The translations under genes and the position numbers were made by a program. Under the pieces are notes generated by a model that worked only from the letters and a program-made list of their open reading frames with translations, had not been told where the DNA came from and did not search any database. Below, one piece after another: positions 33,816 through 43,322 of a stretch of DNA of 64,000 nucleotides. Every line of letters starts with the position of its first letter. Within the stretch, counting starts at the first letter, position 1. Source of the stretch: Paenibacillus_T sp033239625 (lineage in GTDB: Bacteria; Bacillota; Bacilli; Paenibacillales; Paenibacillaceae); the NCBI RefSeq assembly GCF_033239625.1, contig NZ_BTCK01000025.1:26279-90278 (forward strand). Reading direction: 5' to 3'.

Positions 33816-35648
33816 TTGCAGTCGGGGTTGAGGAGGGCGAACATCATCGCCGCGTACCGTCGTTTCTATCAGAATTGGAGCGTCAGGAAGAAGTTCATTA
33901 CGATCTACATGTCGATCCTGCTCGTATCGCTGGGCGTTACCGGCTGGATTCTATATGTTCAGGCGTCGAAGTCGGCGATCGCACAGGCTCAGACCGTCAT
34001 GGAACAGAACCTGCTGCAGACGAAGAACAGCGTATCCGAGAAAATGAACATGATCGAGAACGTCTCGCAAATCATCGCGTTCGATTCTCGTATTCAGACG
34101 TTTCTCGGCAGCGCGTTCATTAACGAGAGCTTTCAGTTGGAAGACTACCGTTATAATATTGCCCCCGTTGTTGATAACATCATGCGGCAGAATCCATATA
34201 TTTATTCCGTCCACGTTTACATGGACAATGCAACGATTCCTGAGCTCTACGAGCCGCACAATGGCTTCTTCAACATGGCTCGCATTCGGGATCTGAAGGA
34301 GTATAATGACTTCTTGATCGATCGAAAGTCGAAGACCGAATGGCGTGATCTGCATGAGGAGAATATGTTGACGAAACGACTGGGAGTCGGGAAGCTGGAG
34401 GATGTGTTTTCTTATAATCGCAAAATCTATTCGATCCGCAACAACGATGTAGCCGGACTTGTAGAGATCGAAGTAACGCAGGACGAGCTGTTCCGATCGA
34501 TGAAGGATTCGATCTCCGGCAGTTTCGGAAGCGTATTCGTCGTTGATTCGGACGGTATCGTCGTATCGAGCAATATGTCTAACCTCTATAAGAAGCCGAT
34601 TAATGGGCTGGACATTGCGTCGCTTCCGCTGAATGAGCGGGTGAACAAGGTAGAGAAAGTAAACGACGTATCGTCCATCGTCATCTCGATCCCGCTAGAA
34701 GGACCGGGACTTCGTGTTGTCGGTATTTTTCCCGTCACTCACTTTAATGGCGAGGTGAAGCATTCGATCGGCTGGATGCTGATCGTGCTGCTGGCTGCTC
34801 TCATCCTGCTGTGCTTGCTCGTGTATTATGTGACGACCAAGCTGCTGTCGCGGATGAAGTCGCTTCATCGGGCGATGAAGCAGGTGAGAGAAGGTTCACT
34901 TGACGTCTCGCTCCCTGTCGAGGGCAATGATGAATTCTCGCAGATGGCGTTCAGCTTCAATATGATGACGGGACGGCTGCACGAGCTCGTCGAGACGGTG
35001 TACAAGTCGGAGCTGCTGGAGCGGGAAGCGGAATTGAAGGCGCTGGAATCGCAAATCAATCCGCACTTCTTGTATAACACGCTGGCGACGATATCTTGGG
35101 TGGCGCGCAAGGCGAAGGTGCCGGATGTGACCCGTATTTCGGATTCGCTTGCGAAGTTCTATCGGCTTGTCCTGAATCAGGGCAGCTCCGAGACGCTCGT
35201 GGTGCGCGAGATCGATATGGTGAAGGCGTATTTGCAAATTCAGAAGTTCCGGTTTGAGGACCGCTTTGACGTTCTATTCGACTTGGACGAAGCGATCTAT
35301 GAATATGCGACGGTCAAAAATATTTTGCAGCCGATCGTCGAGAATGCGTTGAATCACGGTATTGAGCCGAAGCGTTCGCACGGAACGATTATTATCCGGG
35401 GCGGGCTTGCGGACGATAGAATCCGCCTCAGCGTCATCGATGACGGCGTCGGCATGCGGATGAGCACGGCACAGGATGTGCTGGAGGGCCGCGTCGAGCG
35501 AACGAGCGGCAGCGGCTACGCCGTCCGCAATATTAAGGAGCGGCTGAGGACGTATTATGGCGAACAGCACAGCTTTGACATCTACAGCAGACCGGGTATT
35601 GGAACGGTTGTGACAATCTCATTTGCAGCAAGGAAGGGAGGCGTGTGA
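33816..35648 (+). CDS. YesM-type sensor histidine kinase
   Basis: About 610 residues: transmembrane helix near the N-terminus (FITIYMSILLVSLGVTGWIL), Cache-type extracellular sensor, second helix (SIGWMLIVLLAALILLCLLV), then HAMP. The His_kinase motif is QINPHFLYNTLATISWVARK. HATPase_c has LQPIVENALNHGIEPKRSHG, DDGVGM and SGYAVRNIKERLRTYYG. The start is unclear: no ATG precedes the first helix. TTG 33816 follows AGGAAA at seven bases and is used here; TTG 33828 and TTG 33783 lack sites, and a strong AGGAGG (33831-33836) stands just before two in-frame ATC codons. It pairs with the regulator two bases downstream. Confidence 0.9.
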   Translation: MQSGLRRANIIAAYRRFYQNWSVRKKFITIYMSILLVSLGVTGWILYVQASKSAIAQAQTVMEQNLLQTKNSVSEKMNMIENVSQIIAFDSRIQTFLGSAFINESFQLEDYRYNIAPVVDNIMRQNPYIYSVHVYMDNATIPELYEPHNGFFNMARIRDLKEYNDFLIDRKSKTEWRDLHEENMLTKRLGVGKLEDVFSYNRKIYSIRNNDVAGLVEIEVTQDELFRSMKDSISGSFGSVFVVDSDGIVVSSNMSNLYKKPINGLDIASLPLNERVNKVEKVNDVSSIVISIPLEGPGLRVVGIFPVTHFNGEVKHSIGWMLIVLLAALILLCLLVYYVTTKLLSRMKSLHRAMKQVREGSLDVSLPVEGNDEFSQMAFSFNMMTGRLHELVETVYKSELLEREAELKALESQINPHFLYNTLATISWVARKAKVPDVTRISDSLAKFYRLVLNQGSSETLVVREIDMVKAYLQIQKFRFEDRFDVLFDLDEAIYEYATVKNILQPIVENALNHGIEPKRSHGTIIIRGGLADDRIRLSVIDDGVGMRMSTAQDVLEGRVERTSGSGYAVRNIKERLRTYYGEQHSFDIYSRPGIGTVVTISFAARKGGV

Positions 35649-35650
35649 CC

Positions 35651-37264
35651 ATGTACAAAATGCTCATTGTAGAAGATGAACGATGGGAGCGCGAGGGTCT
35701 TGTCGATTTTCTCGATTGGAGCAGCATGGGCATTCATGAGATTGATACGGCGGTAGACGGCATCGACGGATTCGAGAAGGCGATCCAATGGGAGCCGGAC
35801 ATTGTCATTACCGATATCCAGATGCCTGGCATGAACGGAATCGAGATGGCGAATCGGATTAAAGAAAGGCTGCCGGCCGTTCGGATCGTCGTGCTCACAG
35901 GCTATGACGATTTCAATTTTGCACGCGAGGCGCTTCGTTTCGGAGCCGTTGATTATGTGCTTAAGCCTGTGGAGGAAGAGGAGATGCTCGGCACGATAAC
36001 GAGAGTGGTGCAGAGCTGCGAAGAGGAGCGTCTGAAGCGAGCGGAGGAAGAGCAGTTGCAGCTGCGGCTGCAGGTTGGGGAGCGGGCTGTCCTAAGAGAG
36101 ATGATCGCGGAAGTGCTGAGCGGGAACGGGGCGCTTCAAGGCGAGGCGCAGCAGCGGATAAATCGAACGGAAGGTTTAGCTAGTGAGACGTACGCATTGT
36201 GTGCGATTCGACTGCCGAACTCGATGACGCGAGATGCAGCGGTGCTCGAACAATGGATAGAGCAGGCTGTCGAGCGGTCCGTGCTTGTGCTGCCGCTTAA
36301 TGCGGAGATGGCGGGTACGAATGCGGCGGCGGTATTGCTGCCGCTGCAAACAGGCGAAGAACAAGCACAGTCGCATCGGGATTTGGCGGAGCGCGTGCTC
36401 GCAGCTCTTCTGCTTCGCATGGAGGAGGAAGCTGGAAGCTCGCGGCTCATCCTTGGCATCGCAGACACTGCCGCCGATTGGAGCGGTCTGGGTGCGGTTT
36501 GCAAACAGGCGGTTAGTGCGCTGCAGTTCGGCTTATTCGCAGACGCCGGCATCGGGGTCATCGGCTTCTGGGAAGCGGAAATCGCGCGAACAGCCTTCGC
36601 TGAGGAGCGGGATGCATTCCTGCGTACAGGGCAGGAACATGTGAGGGCCATTCGTCTGCATGCTGCCGCATTGGAGGACGCGAAGGCTGAAGAGGCGCTT
36701 CGCGAGTTGTTCCGGCTGTTCCGCACGCGTCCTGGCGCTGGTCATGTGTATGCGGGCTCGCTGCTAGACAGCGTGCTGAATGAGCTGTCGCAGCTGGATG
36801 AGCAGTTGGCCGAGCACAAGGCTCAGAAGCTGCAGGAGCTGTTAGCCATCCGGCCATTGTCTGAGCTGTATGCCGATGTAGAAGAAACCATCCGTGGCGT
36901 GATCGAACGACTTCGCGAGAAACGGACGAACAAGGACGACTATATCATAGGGAAGGTCATTGCGCTGATCGAGCGAGGTTATGGCTCGGCCGAGCTGAAT
37001 TTGACGATGGCGGCGCAGGAGGTATTCGTCTCGCCCAATCATCTGGGCATGATGTTCAAGAAATCGATGGGCCGTTCACTAAGTGATTACTTGCAAGAAT
37101 ATCGCTTGAACAAGGCCGAGGGGCTGCTGCGTACGACGAAGCAGAAGGTCGCTTCGATCGCCGAGCAGGTGGGTATCCCGAACACTTCCTATTTCGGTAC
37201 ATTGTTCAAGAATGCCTACGGCATGACGCCGAGCGAATACCAAGAGCTGGCGCAGCGGCGGTAA
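35651..37264 (+). CDS. YesN-type response regulator (CheY + AraC)
   Basis: A 537-residue regulator with receiver (MLIVEDERWEREG; Asp55 in IVITDIQMPGMNG), a long middle region of about 280 residues rich in Glu/Ala/Leu, and a C-terminal AraC double helix-turn-helix (LTMAAQEVFVSPNHLGMMFK; IAEQVGIPNTSYFGTLFKNA). ATG 35651 follows AAGGGAGG by about seven bases; GTG 35645 is too close to it. Together with the kinase it very likely controls the LplB/YtcP/LplA-type importer at 37871-41475 downstream. Confidence 0.94.
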   Translation: MYKMLIVEDERWEREGLVDFLDWSSMGIHEIDTAVDGIDGFEKAIQWEPDIVITDIQMPGMNGIEMANRIKERLPAVRIVVLTGYDDFNFAREALRFGAVDYVLKPVEEEEMLGTITRVVQSCEEERLKRAEEEQLQLRLQVGERAVLREMIAEVLSGNGALQGEAQQRINRTEGLASETYALCAIRLPNSMTRDAAVLEQWIEQAVERSVLVLPLNAEMAGTNAAAVLLPLQTGEEQAQSHRDLAERVLAALLLRMEEEAGSSRLILGIADTAADWSGLGAVCKQAVSALQFGLFADAGIGVIGFWEAEIARTAFAEERDAFLRTGQEHVRAIRLHAAALEDAKAEEALRELFRLFRTRPGAGHVYAGSLLDSVLNELSQLDEQLAEHKAQKLQELLAIRPLSELYADVEETIRGVIERLREKRTNKDDYIIGKVIALIERGYGSAELNLTMAAQEVFVSPNHLGMMFKKSMGRSLSDYLQEYRLNKAEGLLRTTKQKVASIAEQVGIPNTSYFGTLFKNAYGMTPSEYQELAQRR

Positions 37265-37357
37265 CGCTGAATAGCTGTCGATCTGACGTATTGGAGTTAT
37301 CGATCACACCAGGCTGCCAATGCACGTGCTAGGCCGAGGGTCATATATGGCGCGGAG

Positions 37358-37560
37358 TACTGCAACCGGTACTTCCGATTCCTGCGAAAGTGAAGGTTTC
37401 GCCTGGGTCCAAGACCGCTAAAACGAAGATTGCTGCAAAGGTGCAGGAATAGTGCTGGATTTATTGCAAGATCCATTTTATCCGCTGAAATTGATGTACT
37501 ATTGCAGGTATTATCATGTATCGCGGATTTATATGAACGATGCCTGTATAATTGAAGGTT
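37358..37560. repeat. Intergenic palindrome array B (CTGCA type)
   Basis: Units with CTGCA, CTGCG, TTGCA or CTGTA lie at about 37360, 37382, 37433, 37464, 37502 and 37544. The clearest is CTGCAAAGGTGCAGG at 37433; 37382 and 37433 are 51 bases apart. Similar to array A. It occupies much of the 606-base gap after the response regulator; otherwise the gap holds a terminator and a cre-like site. Confidence 0.55.
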
Positions 37561-37667
37561 TACTACTACTGCCGTTATCGCAACGCGATCCAAGAGCACA
37601 CTGAAGAACTAGTTAAGCACACGAAGAACACACATGACCATACATCCCGTTTGGAGCTCCACGCCGT

Positions 37668-37696
37668 GACGTGCCGACCAGGCACGTCTATTTTTG
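37668..37696 (+). terminator. Terminator downstream of the response regulator
   Basis: GACGTGCC / GGCACGTC arms with a five-base loop are followed by TATTTTTG. Confidence 0.8.
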
Positions 37697-37739
37697 TCCG
37701 CTAATTGTTACCGATAACCCCTCGATGGTGGATGAGACA

Positions 37740-37753
37740 AGACAGCGCTTTCA
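37740..37753. promoter_or_regulatory. cre-like site upstream of the importer operon
   Basis: On the minus strand it reads TGAAAGCGCTGTCT, 13 of 14 matches to the CcpA consensus. It lies about 118 bases before the first permease gene. Confidence 0.6.
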
Positions 37754-37870
37754 AACATCGTTGGATTTTGAGAGCCGCGTTGTTTTTTTGCATATCGAGT
37801 CGTGAAGGCGCTTTATATAATTAGCTTACAAACAATTCTAACCGCTTATAGAAAGAAAGGAAGGTTGGTC

Positions 37871-38803
37871 ATGAGCAGTGTGCCTGCCAAGCGCAACAGT
37901 CTAGGACGCAAGTTTTGGACCCAGCGATATTTGATGCTTCTGACATTGCCTGCCGTGTTGTGGATTATCGTGTTCAACTATATTCCGATGTACGGCATTA
38001 TTATCGCATTCCAGGAATATACGCCGTTCCGAGGTGTTATCGATAGCCCTTGGATCGGGTTCGACAATTTCCGCGAGTTGTTGGGCGACCCGACGTTCCG
38101 CGAATCGCTCACCAATACGTTCGTCATTAGTATCGCGAAGCTCGTATTCGGTTTCCCGGCACCGATCCTCTTGGCGCTGATGCTTAATGAGCTCATGTTC
38201 AAAAGGTTCAAGCGCATCGTGCAATCGCTGTCGTACTTGCCGCACTTCGTATCATGGGTGCTCGTCGTCGGCCTCATGTACACGCTGCTCGATCCAGAGA
38301 CAGGCGTTGTGAGCAAGCTGCTCGTTCAACTGAACCTCATTGGCAGCGATACGATGCTGATGGGCAGCGAGAAATCATTCCTGACGCTGGTGGTGTTCAC
38401 GGAGATCTGGAAGAGCATCGGCTGGAACTCGATCATCTATCTCGCAGCGATAGCAGGCGTCGACCCGCAGTTGTATGAAGCGGCTACCGTGGATGGAGCG
38501 AATCGATTCAGACGTATATGGCACATTACGCTGCCGGCGCTGAAGCCGACGATTGTCATTCTTCTGATCCTATCGGTCGGCGGCCTGATCAACTCGAACT
38601 TCGATCAGCTGTATCTGATGCAGAATTCCATGACGCAGGATGCGGCCAACGTATTATCGGTCTACTCGTACAAAACAGGTCTAGTGTCCGGACGATTCTC
38701 TTATGCAACGGCCATCGGATTGTTCCAATCCGTAGTAGCCTTCGTTCTTATGTACGCTGCGAACTACTCATCACGCAAAATTACGAAAGAAAGTCTGTTC
38801 TAA
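37871..38803 (+). CDS. Sugar ABC importer permease (LplB type)
   Basis: A 310-residue permease with six helices of the BPD_transp_1 family. LMLLTLPAVLWIIVFNYIPM and the YGIIIAFQEYTPFRG stretch mark the LplB/YteP subgroup. The EAA loop is YEAATVDGANRFRRIWHITLP. ATG 37871 is preceded by AAGGAAGG; an upstream in-frame start lacks one. With the next gene it forms the membrane channel of a carbohydrate importer; oligosaccharides or uronides from plant polymers are usual for this group. No ATPase gene is nearby, so a shared MsmX-like ATPase is probably used (known for the family). Confidence 0.93.
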   Translation: MSSVPAKRNSLGRKFWTQRYLMLLTLPAVLWIIVFNYIPMYGIIIAFQEYTPFRGVIDSPWIGFDNFRELLGDPTFRESLTNTFVISIAKLVFGFPAPILLALMLNELMFKRFKRIVQSLSYLPHFVSWVLVVGLMYTLLDPETGVVSKLLVQLNLIGSDTMLMGSEKSFLTLVVFTEIWKSIGWNSIIYLAAIAGVDPQLYEAATVDGANRFRRIWHITLPALKPTIVILLILSVGGLINSNFDQLYLMQNSMTQDAANVLSVYSYKTGLVSGRFSYATAIGLFQSVVAFVLMYAANYSSRKITKESLF

Positions 38804-38815
38804 GGAGGCTGCTCT

Positions 38816-39691
38816 ATGATTGCTTCAAAAAGCTGGGCGGGAAGAAGCTTCGACTGGGTCAACGTCTTGCTCTTGCTAGGCTTAGCGCTCGTGACGTTGT
38901 ATCCGTTCTACAATATCGTCATTACTTCGTTCAATGATCCGACGGACGCAGCGCGGGGCGGCATCAATTTCTGGCCTCGCGAGTTCTCGATCGAGAACTA
39001 CAAAATGGTGTTCCGCGACGACAACATCATCCATGCATTCGGCGTTACGGTTGCCCGTACGCTGATCGGTACCGCTACGGCGGTATTGTTCACCGGCGCA
39101 TTCGCTTACGGCGTATCGAAGCCGGAGTTGCTCGGCCGTCGATTCTTCTTGATGCTTGCCATCGTCACGATGTACTTCAGCGGAGGCATCATCCCGTACT
39201 ACCTCGTGGTTGCCAAATATTTGCACATGAAGGGACATTTTCTCGTCTACATCATTCCGAACCTGTTCAGCGTATTCAATGCGATTCTGATGCTGACGTT
39301 CTTCCGCGGACTGCCGAAGGAGATGGAGGAATCGGCGAAGATCGACGGCGCCAACGATCTGCGAATCTTCTTCCAGCTCGTGCTGCCTGTCTCGAAGCCG
39401 GTGCTGGCGACGATCGCCTTGTACAATGCGGTCGCTCACTGGAATGCCTGGTACGACGCGATGTTGTTCGGCAACGAGGATCTTCAGACGCTGCAGCAAA
39501 TTCTGATGCAGATCATCAGCTCCAACAGCAACGTCAGCATCATTGCGAGCAGCCTCGGCTTCGGCTCCGTAACGGCGCAATCGCTGAAGTTGGCAACGAT
39601 GGTCATTACGACGCTGCCGATCGTATTCGTTTATCCGTTCGTGCAGAAGTATTTTGTCCAAGGCGTTATGATCGGTTCGGTTAAGGGTTAA
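38816..39691 (+). CDS. Sugar ABC importer permease (YtcP/LplC type)
   Basis: A 291-residue six-helix permease. LALVTLYPFYNIVITSFNDP and AARGGINFWPREFSIENYKM are typical of the YtcP/LplC partner of LplB, and ESAKIDGANDLRIFFQLVLP is the EAA loop contacting the ATPase. AGGAGG precedes the ATG at about six bases. It lies 12 bases after the first permease and about 90 before the binding-protein gene, forming one operon. Confidence 0.93.
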   Translation: MIASKSWAGRSFDWVNVLLLLGLALVTLYPFYNIVITSFNDPTDAARGGINFWPREFSIENYKMVFRDDNIIHAFGVTVARTLIGTATAVLFTGAFAYGVSKPELLGRRFFLMLAIVTMYFSGGIIPYYLVVAKYLHMKGHFLVYIIPNLFSVFNAILMLTFFRGLPKEMEESAKIDGANDLRIFFQLVLPVSKPVLATIALYNAVAHWNAWYDAMLFGNEDLQTLQQILMQIISSNSNVSIIASSLGFGSVTAQSLKLATMVITTLPIVFVYPFVQKYFVQGVMIGSVKG

Positions 39692-39780
39692 AGCTTGAGG
39701 CCAATCAAGGCTTTTGCGGCGAGCAGCCGTTTAAAGTAGATACATGCAACAGATAATACCATTCATTAGGAGGTCTTTTA

Positions 39781-41475
39781 ATGAAAGCGACTGGCTTGAA
39801 GGTACTGGCTACGGCAGCACTCTCGCTTACGCTCTTGGCTGGCTGCGGTTCGAACGATGATTCGAACAAAGCAGACAACAAGACGAGCGATACGGGCACT
39901 TCGACTGATACTGCGCAGACGCAGACGGCCGAAGGTCCATCGTGGAAGATCGATACGTCCCCATTCACATTCTCGCAATATTTCTACGGGAACTGGGCAA
40001 CCAGCTACATGTGGAAGGACCAATATGCAATGAAGCTTGCAACGGAGAAGACAGGCGTTAAGATCGACCGCAAGCTTGCAACAGGCAATGATGAAGATTA
40101 TCTTAATACGATGATCGCTTCGGGCGACCTGCCGGATACGATCATGCTCGACTGGAACAACCCGGCTGTAACGAAGCTCATCAACAACGGCATGGTGTAT
40201 TCCATGGACGAGCTGATGGACAAATACGCACCTGAACTGAAGAAAATGCTCGATCCGGACATGGTGAAATACCACTCGATCGACGGCAAGCTCTGGTATC
40301 TGCCGAACAACTATGAGACGGCTGACCGTCTGACGAGCGGCGTTCCGATTACGCCAATCCGTCCTTGGTTCATTCGCTCCGACATCTACAAGGCTATCGG
40401 TTCCCCGACGATCGAATCGACGGACGATCTGATGAGTGCGCTGAAGGCAGCGAAAGAGAAATTCCCGGACGTGAATCCGGTTGGCGTTGAGTTCTTCGAC
40501 GTCGCGAAGAACGGCTTCGAAGGCAGCTTGTCGATGGACTTCCTGATCAATTCCTTCTCGCCTCATCTGCTTGAAGAGCAAGTGAAAGACGATCAACAAA
40601 TTCTTCTATACCCGATGCGCAACAAAGGTTTCATCGATGCATTCCGTTACATGAGCGAGCTGAGCCGCAATGGCCTGTTCGATCCACAATTGCTCATCTA
40701 CAAGCAAGAGCAATACCAAGAGAAGCTGTACGGCGCGCAATACGCGGTCGCTTCGAACTTCATGAACAACATCTATGCGGATTTCAATCCGAAGATTGAG
40801 AGCACGCTTGGCGCAGATAAGAAATACCAAGTCATCGGCGGTCTGAAGGCGAACGGACAAGATCCGCGTTATCCGGCCTCCCGTCTGATGGGCTGGCAGG
40901 GCTTCTTCATCACGAAGGAAGCGAAGAATCCAGAGCGCATCATTCGTTGGGCAGAGTACGCTTGGTCGGATGAAGGGCAGATGGACTTCCGTTATGGCAA
41001 AGAAGGCGAGACGTACGACCTGGTGGACGGCATCCCGACGTTCAAGCCGGAAATTCGCGAGATGATGTTGAAGGACAACAGCGGCTGGTATGCGAAGTAT
41101 GGCTTCCAAGCTTCGACGCTCATGTGGCGTTCGGGCAAGCTGTGGGATGCAGCGGCAGCGCGCGACTTCCAAGCGGACCAACCAGAGCAATTCGCGGCTG
41201 CGAAGCTGCTCGAGAAATACAACTACGACAAGTATTCGCTCGGCATGGATAACCTGGAGCCGGACGGCTCGTCCCCAGAGGGCGTAATCAACGCGAAGGT
41301 GAAAGATCTGTGGAACAAAACGATTCCTAAGCTCGTCCTGTCCAAGGACGATGCGGAATTCGACAGCATCTACAACGAATTCGTCGCGCAAATGGATCAA
41401 GTTGGCGCCGAGAAGGTAGAGAAAGTGATGTACCAACGTCACCTTGCCGACCTCGAGAAGAAGGGCGTTAAGTAA
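39781..41475 (+). CDS. Sugar ABC importer binding lipoprotein (LplA/YtcQ type)
   Basis: A 564-residue extracellular solute-binding lipoprotein; its length is typical of the LplA/YtcQ group. The signal peptide ends in lipobox LLAGC, followed by a Ser/Asp/Thr linker. The body reads ATEKTGVKIDRKLATGNDED, then MIASGDLPDTIMLDW and WYLPNNYETADRL. AGGAGG lies eight bases before ATG. It delivers substrate to the two permeases upstream. No glycoside hydrolase is adjacent, so the ligand cannot be named. Confidence 0.93.
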   Translation: MKATGLKVLATAALSLTLLAGCGSNDDSNKADNKTSDTGTSTDTAQTQTAEGPSWKIDTSPFTFSQYFYGNWATSYMWKDQYAMKLATEKTGVKIDRKLATGNDEDYLNTMIASGDLPDTIMLDWNNPAVTKLINNGMVYSMDELMDKYAPELKKMLDPDMVKYHSIDGKLWYLPNNYETADRLTSGVPITPIRPWFIRSDIYKAIGSPTIESTDDLMSALKAAKEKFPDVNPVGVEFFDVAKNGFEGSLSMDFLINSFSPHLLEEQVKDDQQILLYPMRNKGFIDAFRYMSELSRNGLFDPQLLIYKQEQYQEKLYGAQYAVASNFMNNIYADFNPKIESTLGADKKYQVIGGLKANGQDPRYPASRLMGWQGFFITKEAKNPERIIRWAEYAWSDEGQMDFRYGKEGETYDLVDGIPTFKPEIREMMLKDNSGWYAKYGFQASTLMWRSGKLWDAAAARDFQADQPEQFAAAKLLEKYNYDKYSLGMDNLEPDGSSPEGVINAKVKDLWNKTIPKLVLSKDDAEFDSIYNEFVAQMDQVGAEKVEKVMYQRHLADLEKKGVK

Positions 41476-41490
41476 TTCGATTTGTAAGGA

Positions 41491-41521
41491 AGCCGTGAGC
41501 ATAGCGCTCGCGGCTTTTTTT
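41491..41521 (+). terminator. Terminator after the importer operon
   Basis: AGCCGTGAGC pairs with GCTCGCGGCT (one mismatch) and seven T follow. Confidence 0.85.
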
Positions 41522-41593
41522 GCATTGTGAGTTTTGCGCGCTGTGGAGGGGCGTTGTACGATTGATGGATGCACGTTTTCGTGTAGGTCTCGG

Positions 41594-41634
41594 CTGTAAC
41601 GGTTGCAGGTATCGATGGGCGATGTAACGGTTGC
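41594..41634. repeat. Direct repeat TGTAACGGTTGC
   Basis: The 12-base word TGTAACGGTTGC occurs at 41595 and 41623, 28 bases apart. The first continues into a CTGTA...TGCAGG palindrome resembling arrays A and B, so this could be a decayed member of that family. Confidence 0.45.
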
Positions 41635-41669
41635 GAGAGGCGATATAAACGGGGAACCGCGTTCACCAA

Positions 41670-41702
41670 AAAAAACGCTGGACCGAAGGGGGACCAGCGT
41701 TT
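41670..41702 (-). terminator. Terminator after the SDR gene pair
   Basis: On the minus strand AACGCTGGTCC pairs with GGTCCAGCGTT and eight T follow. Confidence 0.85.
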
Positions 41703-41722
41703 CAATACTAGCCGCAGGCTTT

Positions 41723-42466
41723 TTATTGTGCGGTATATCCGCCATCGACGAGCAGGTTAGCGCCCGTAATGAACGATGCATCGTCGCTTGCTAGGAACAA
41801 TACAGCCTTCGCCACTTCCTCTGGACGGCCGAGGCGGCCCATCGGATGGAGACCGACGAGATGCTGCGTAATCGCCTCGTTGCGGCCAGCGATCAGCGGG
41901 GTATCGATGTAGCCAGGGCAGATCGCATTGACGCGAATGCCTTCCTTGGCATAATCGATGCCGAGGCTTTGCGTAAGCAGCTTCACGCCGCCTTTGGCAG
42001 CTGCATAGGCCGTCACGCCGGCTTTGCCGACATGGCTGTGAATCGAGCCGCAGTTCACGATTGCGCCGCCTGTTCCTTGCTTCAGCATCTGGTCGATTAC
42101 GTACTTGTCGCATAGGAAGACGCCGGTCAAGTTAATATCGACTGTCCGCTGCCATTTATCGATCGTCAGCTGATGTCCTGGCGCATCGTTTGCGATGCCG
42201 GCATTGGCGAACAAGATGTCGATCTTGCCGAACTTCTCGACTGTTGCCTGAACGAGAGCTTGCACATCGGATTCCTTCGTGACGTCTGTACGAACGAACA
42301 GTGCTTCATAGCCGCTGTCGCGCAGCTCTTGCGCTACCGTCTCGCCGCGTTCCGAGAAGTCGGCAATGACGACTTTAGCGCCTTCCGCTGCGAACAATCG
42401 TGTCGTCTCTTCGCCAATTCCGCTCGCGCCGCCAGTTACGATTGCTACTTTATGTTCAAATCGCAT
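41723..42466 (-). CDS. SDR-family oxidoreductase
   Basis: A 247-residue classical short-chain dehydrogenase: Rossmann motif TGGASGIG, NAG motif FANAGIA, catalytic Ser in NCGSIHSHVG, YxxxK as TAYAAAKGG, and the C-terminal DGGYTAQ usual in the 3-oxoacyl/glucose-dehydrogenase-like group. Substrate cannot be assigned. ATG 42466 with AAGGGG upstream is preferred over GTG 42472. It follows another SDR gene by about 25 bases, so the two form one operon, divergent from a LysR gene that likely controls them. Confidence 0.92.
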   Translation of the reverse strand: MRFEHKVAIVTGGASGIGEETTRLFAAEGAKVVIADFSERGETVAQELRDSGYEALFVRTDVTKESDVQALVQATVEKFGKIDILFANAGIANDAPGHQLTIDKWQRTVDINLTGVFLCDKYVIDQMLKQGTGGAIVNCGSIHSHVGKAGVTAYAAAKGGVKLLTQSLGIDYAKEGIRVNAICPGYIDTPLIAGRNEAITQHLVGLHPMGRLGRPEEVAKAVLFLASDDASFITGANLLVDGGYTAQ

Positions 42467-42490
42467 ATTCACGCACCCCTTAGATTATCT

Positions 42491-43246
42491 TTATCGAGCA
42501 GTTGCGCCGCCGTCGATCACATGCTCGGCGCCTGTAATATAGGATGATTCATCCGAAGCAAGGAACAGTACCAGATTCGCAACGTCCTCGGTCGTGCCTA
42601 CATGACCCATTGGCGACACGGCTTGTCCAAGCTGCTCCTTGCTTTGTTTCGTTGTCTCCGATGCGTATTCAACCATCGCTGTATTAATGTATCCCGGATG
42701 GATAGAGTTGACTCGTACACCTAGCGTCGCGAATTCCATTGCGGCGTCCTTCGTCATGATGCGGACGGCGCCTTTGCTCGCCCCGTACATCGTATGGCCT
42801 GGCGCACCTGTGAGACCTGCAATCGAAGATGCATTAATAACGGAGCCTTTCTTGTTTCGAGCCATAATCGGAATTACATGCTTCATGCCGAGGAACACGC
42901 CCGTCACGTTGATCGACAGCATCCGGTTCCAATCCTCGATGCTAGTCTCGAACAGCGGCTTGATTACATAGATGCCTGCATTATTAAACAAAATATCAAT
43001 CGTACCGTACGACTTCACAACGTCTTGTACGATCTGCTTCCAGTTCTCTTCGCTGCCTACATCAAGGCGGAACGAGATTGCTTCTCCGCCGTTTGCTTGA
43101 ATTAGAGCAGCTGTTTCACTTGCTCCAGCTTCATTAATATCGGTGACAACGACTCGTGCGCCTTCTTTCGCGAAACGAATTGCCGTCGTTCTGCCGATGC
43201 CGGTTGCACCGCCGGTAATAAGCGCTGTTTTGCCATCCAAACGCAT
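42491..43246 (-). CDS. SDR-family oxidoreductase
   Basis: A 251-residue short-chain dehydrogenase: TGGATGIGR cofactor motif, FNNAGIY, Ser in NASSIAGLTG, YxxxK as MYGASKGA, C-terminal VIDGGATAR. It is clearly related to its neighbour at 41723 but diverged. ATG 43246 follows AAGGTG by seven bases. First gene of the operon facing the LysR-type regulator. Acidic residue VTDINEA after beta-2 suggests NAD preference (inference from family rules). Confidence 0.92.
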   Translation of the reverse strand: MRLDGKTALITGGATGIGRTTAIRFAKEGARVVVTDINEAGASETAALIQANGGEAISFRLDVGSEENWKQIVQDVVKSYGTIDILFNNAGIYVIKPLFETSIEDWNRMLSINVTGVFLGMKHVIPIMARNKKGSVINASSIAGLTGAPGHTMYGASKGAVRIMTKDAAMEFATLGVRVNSIHPGYINTAMVEYASETTKQSKEQLGQAVSPMGHVGTTEDVANLVLFLASDESSYITGAEHVIDGGATAR

Positions 43247-43322
43247 ATATGCGCACCTTCTTCTCAAAGATGTTAGCTTGCTCGTTACACTTTCATTATA
43301 GGACTGGCATGTGTAATAATAA

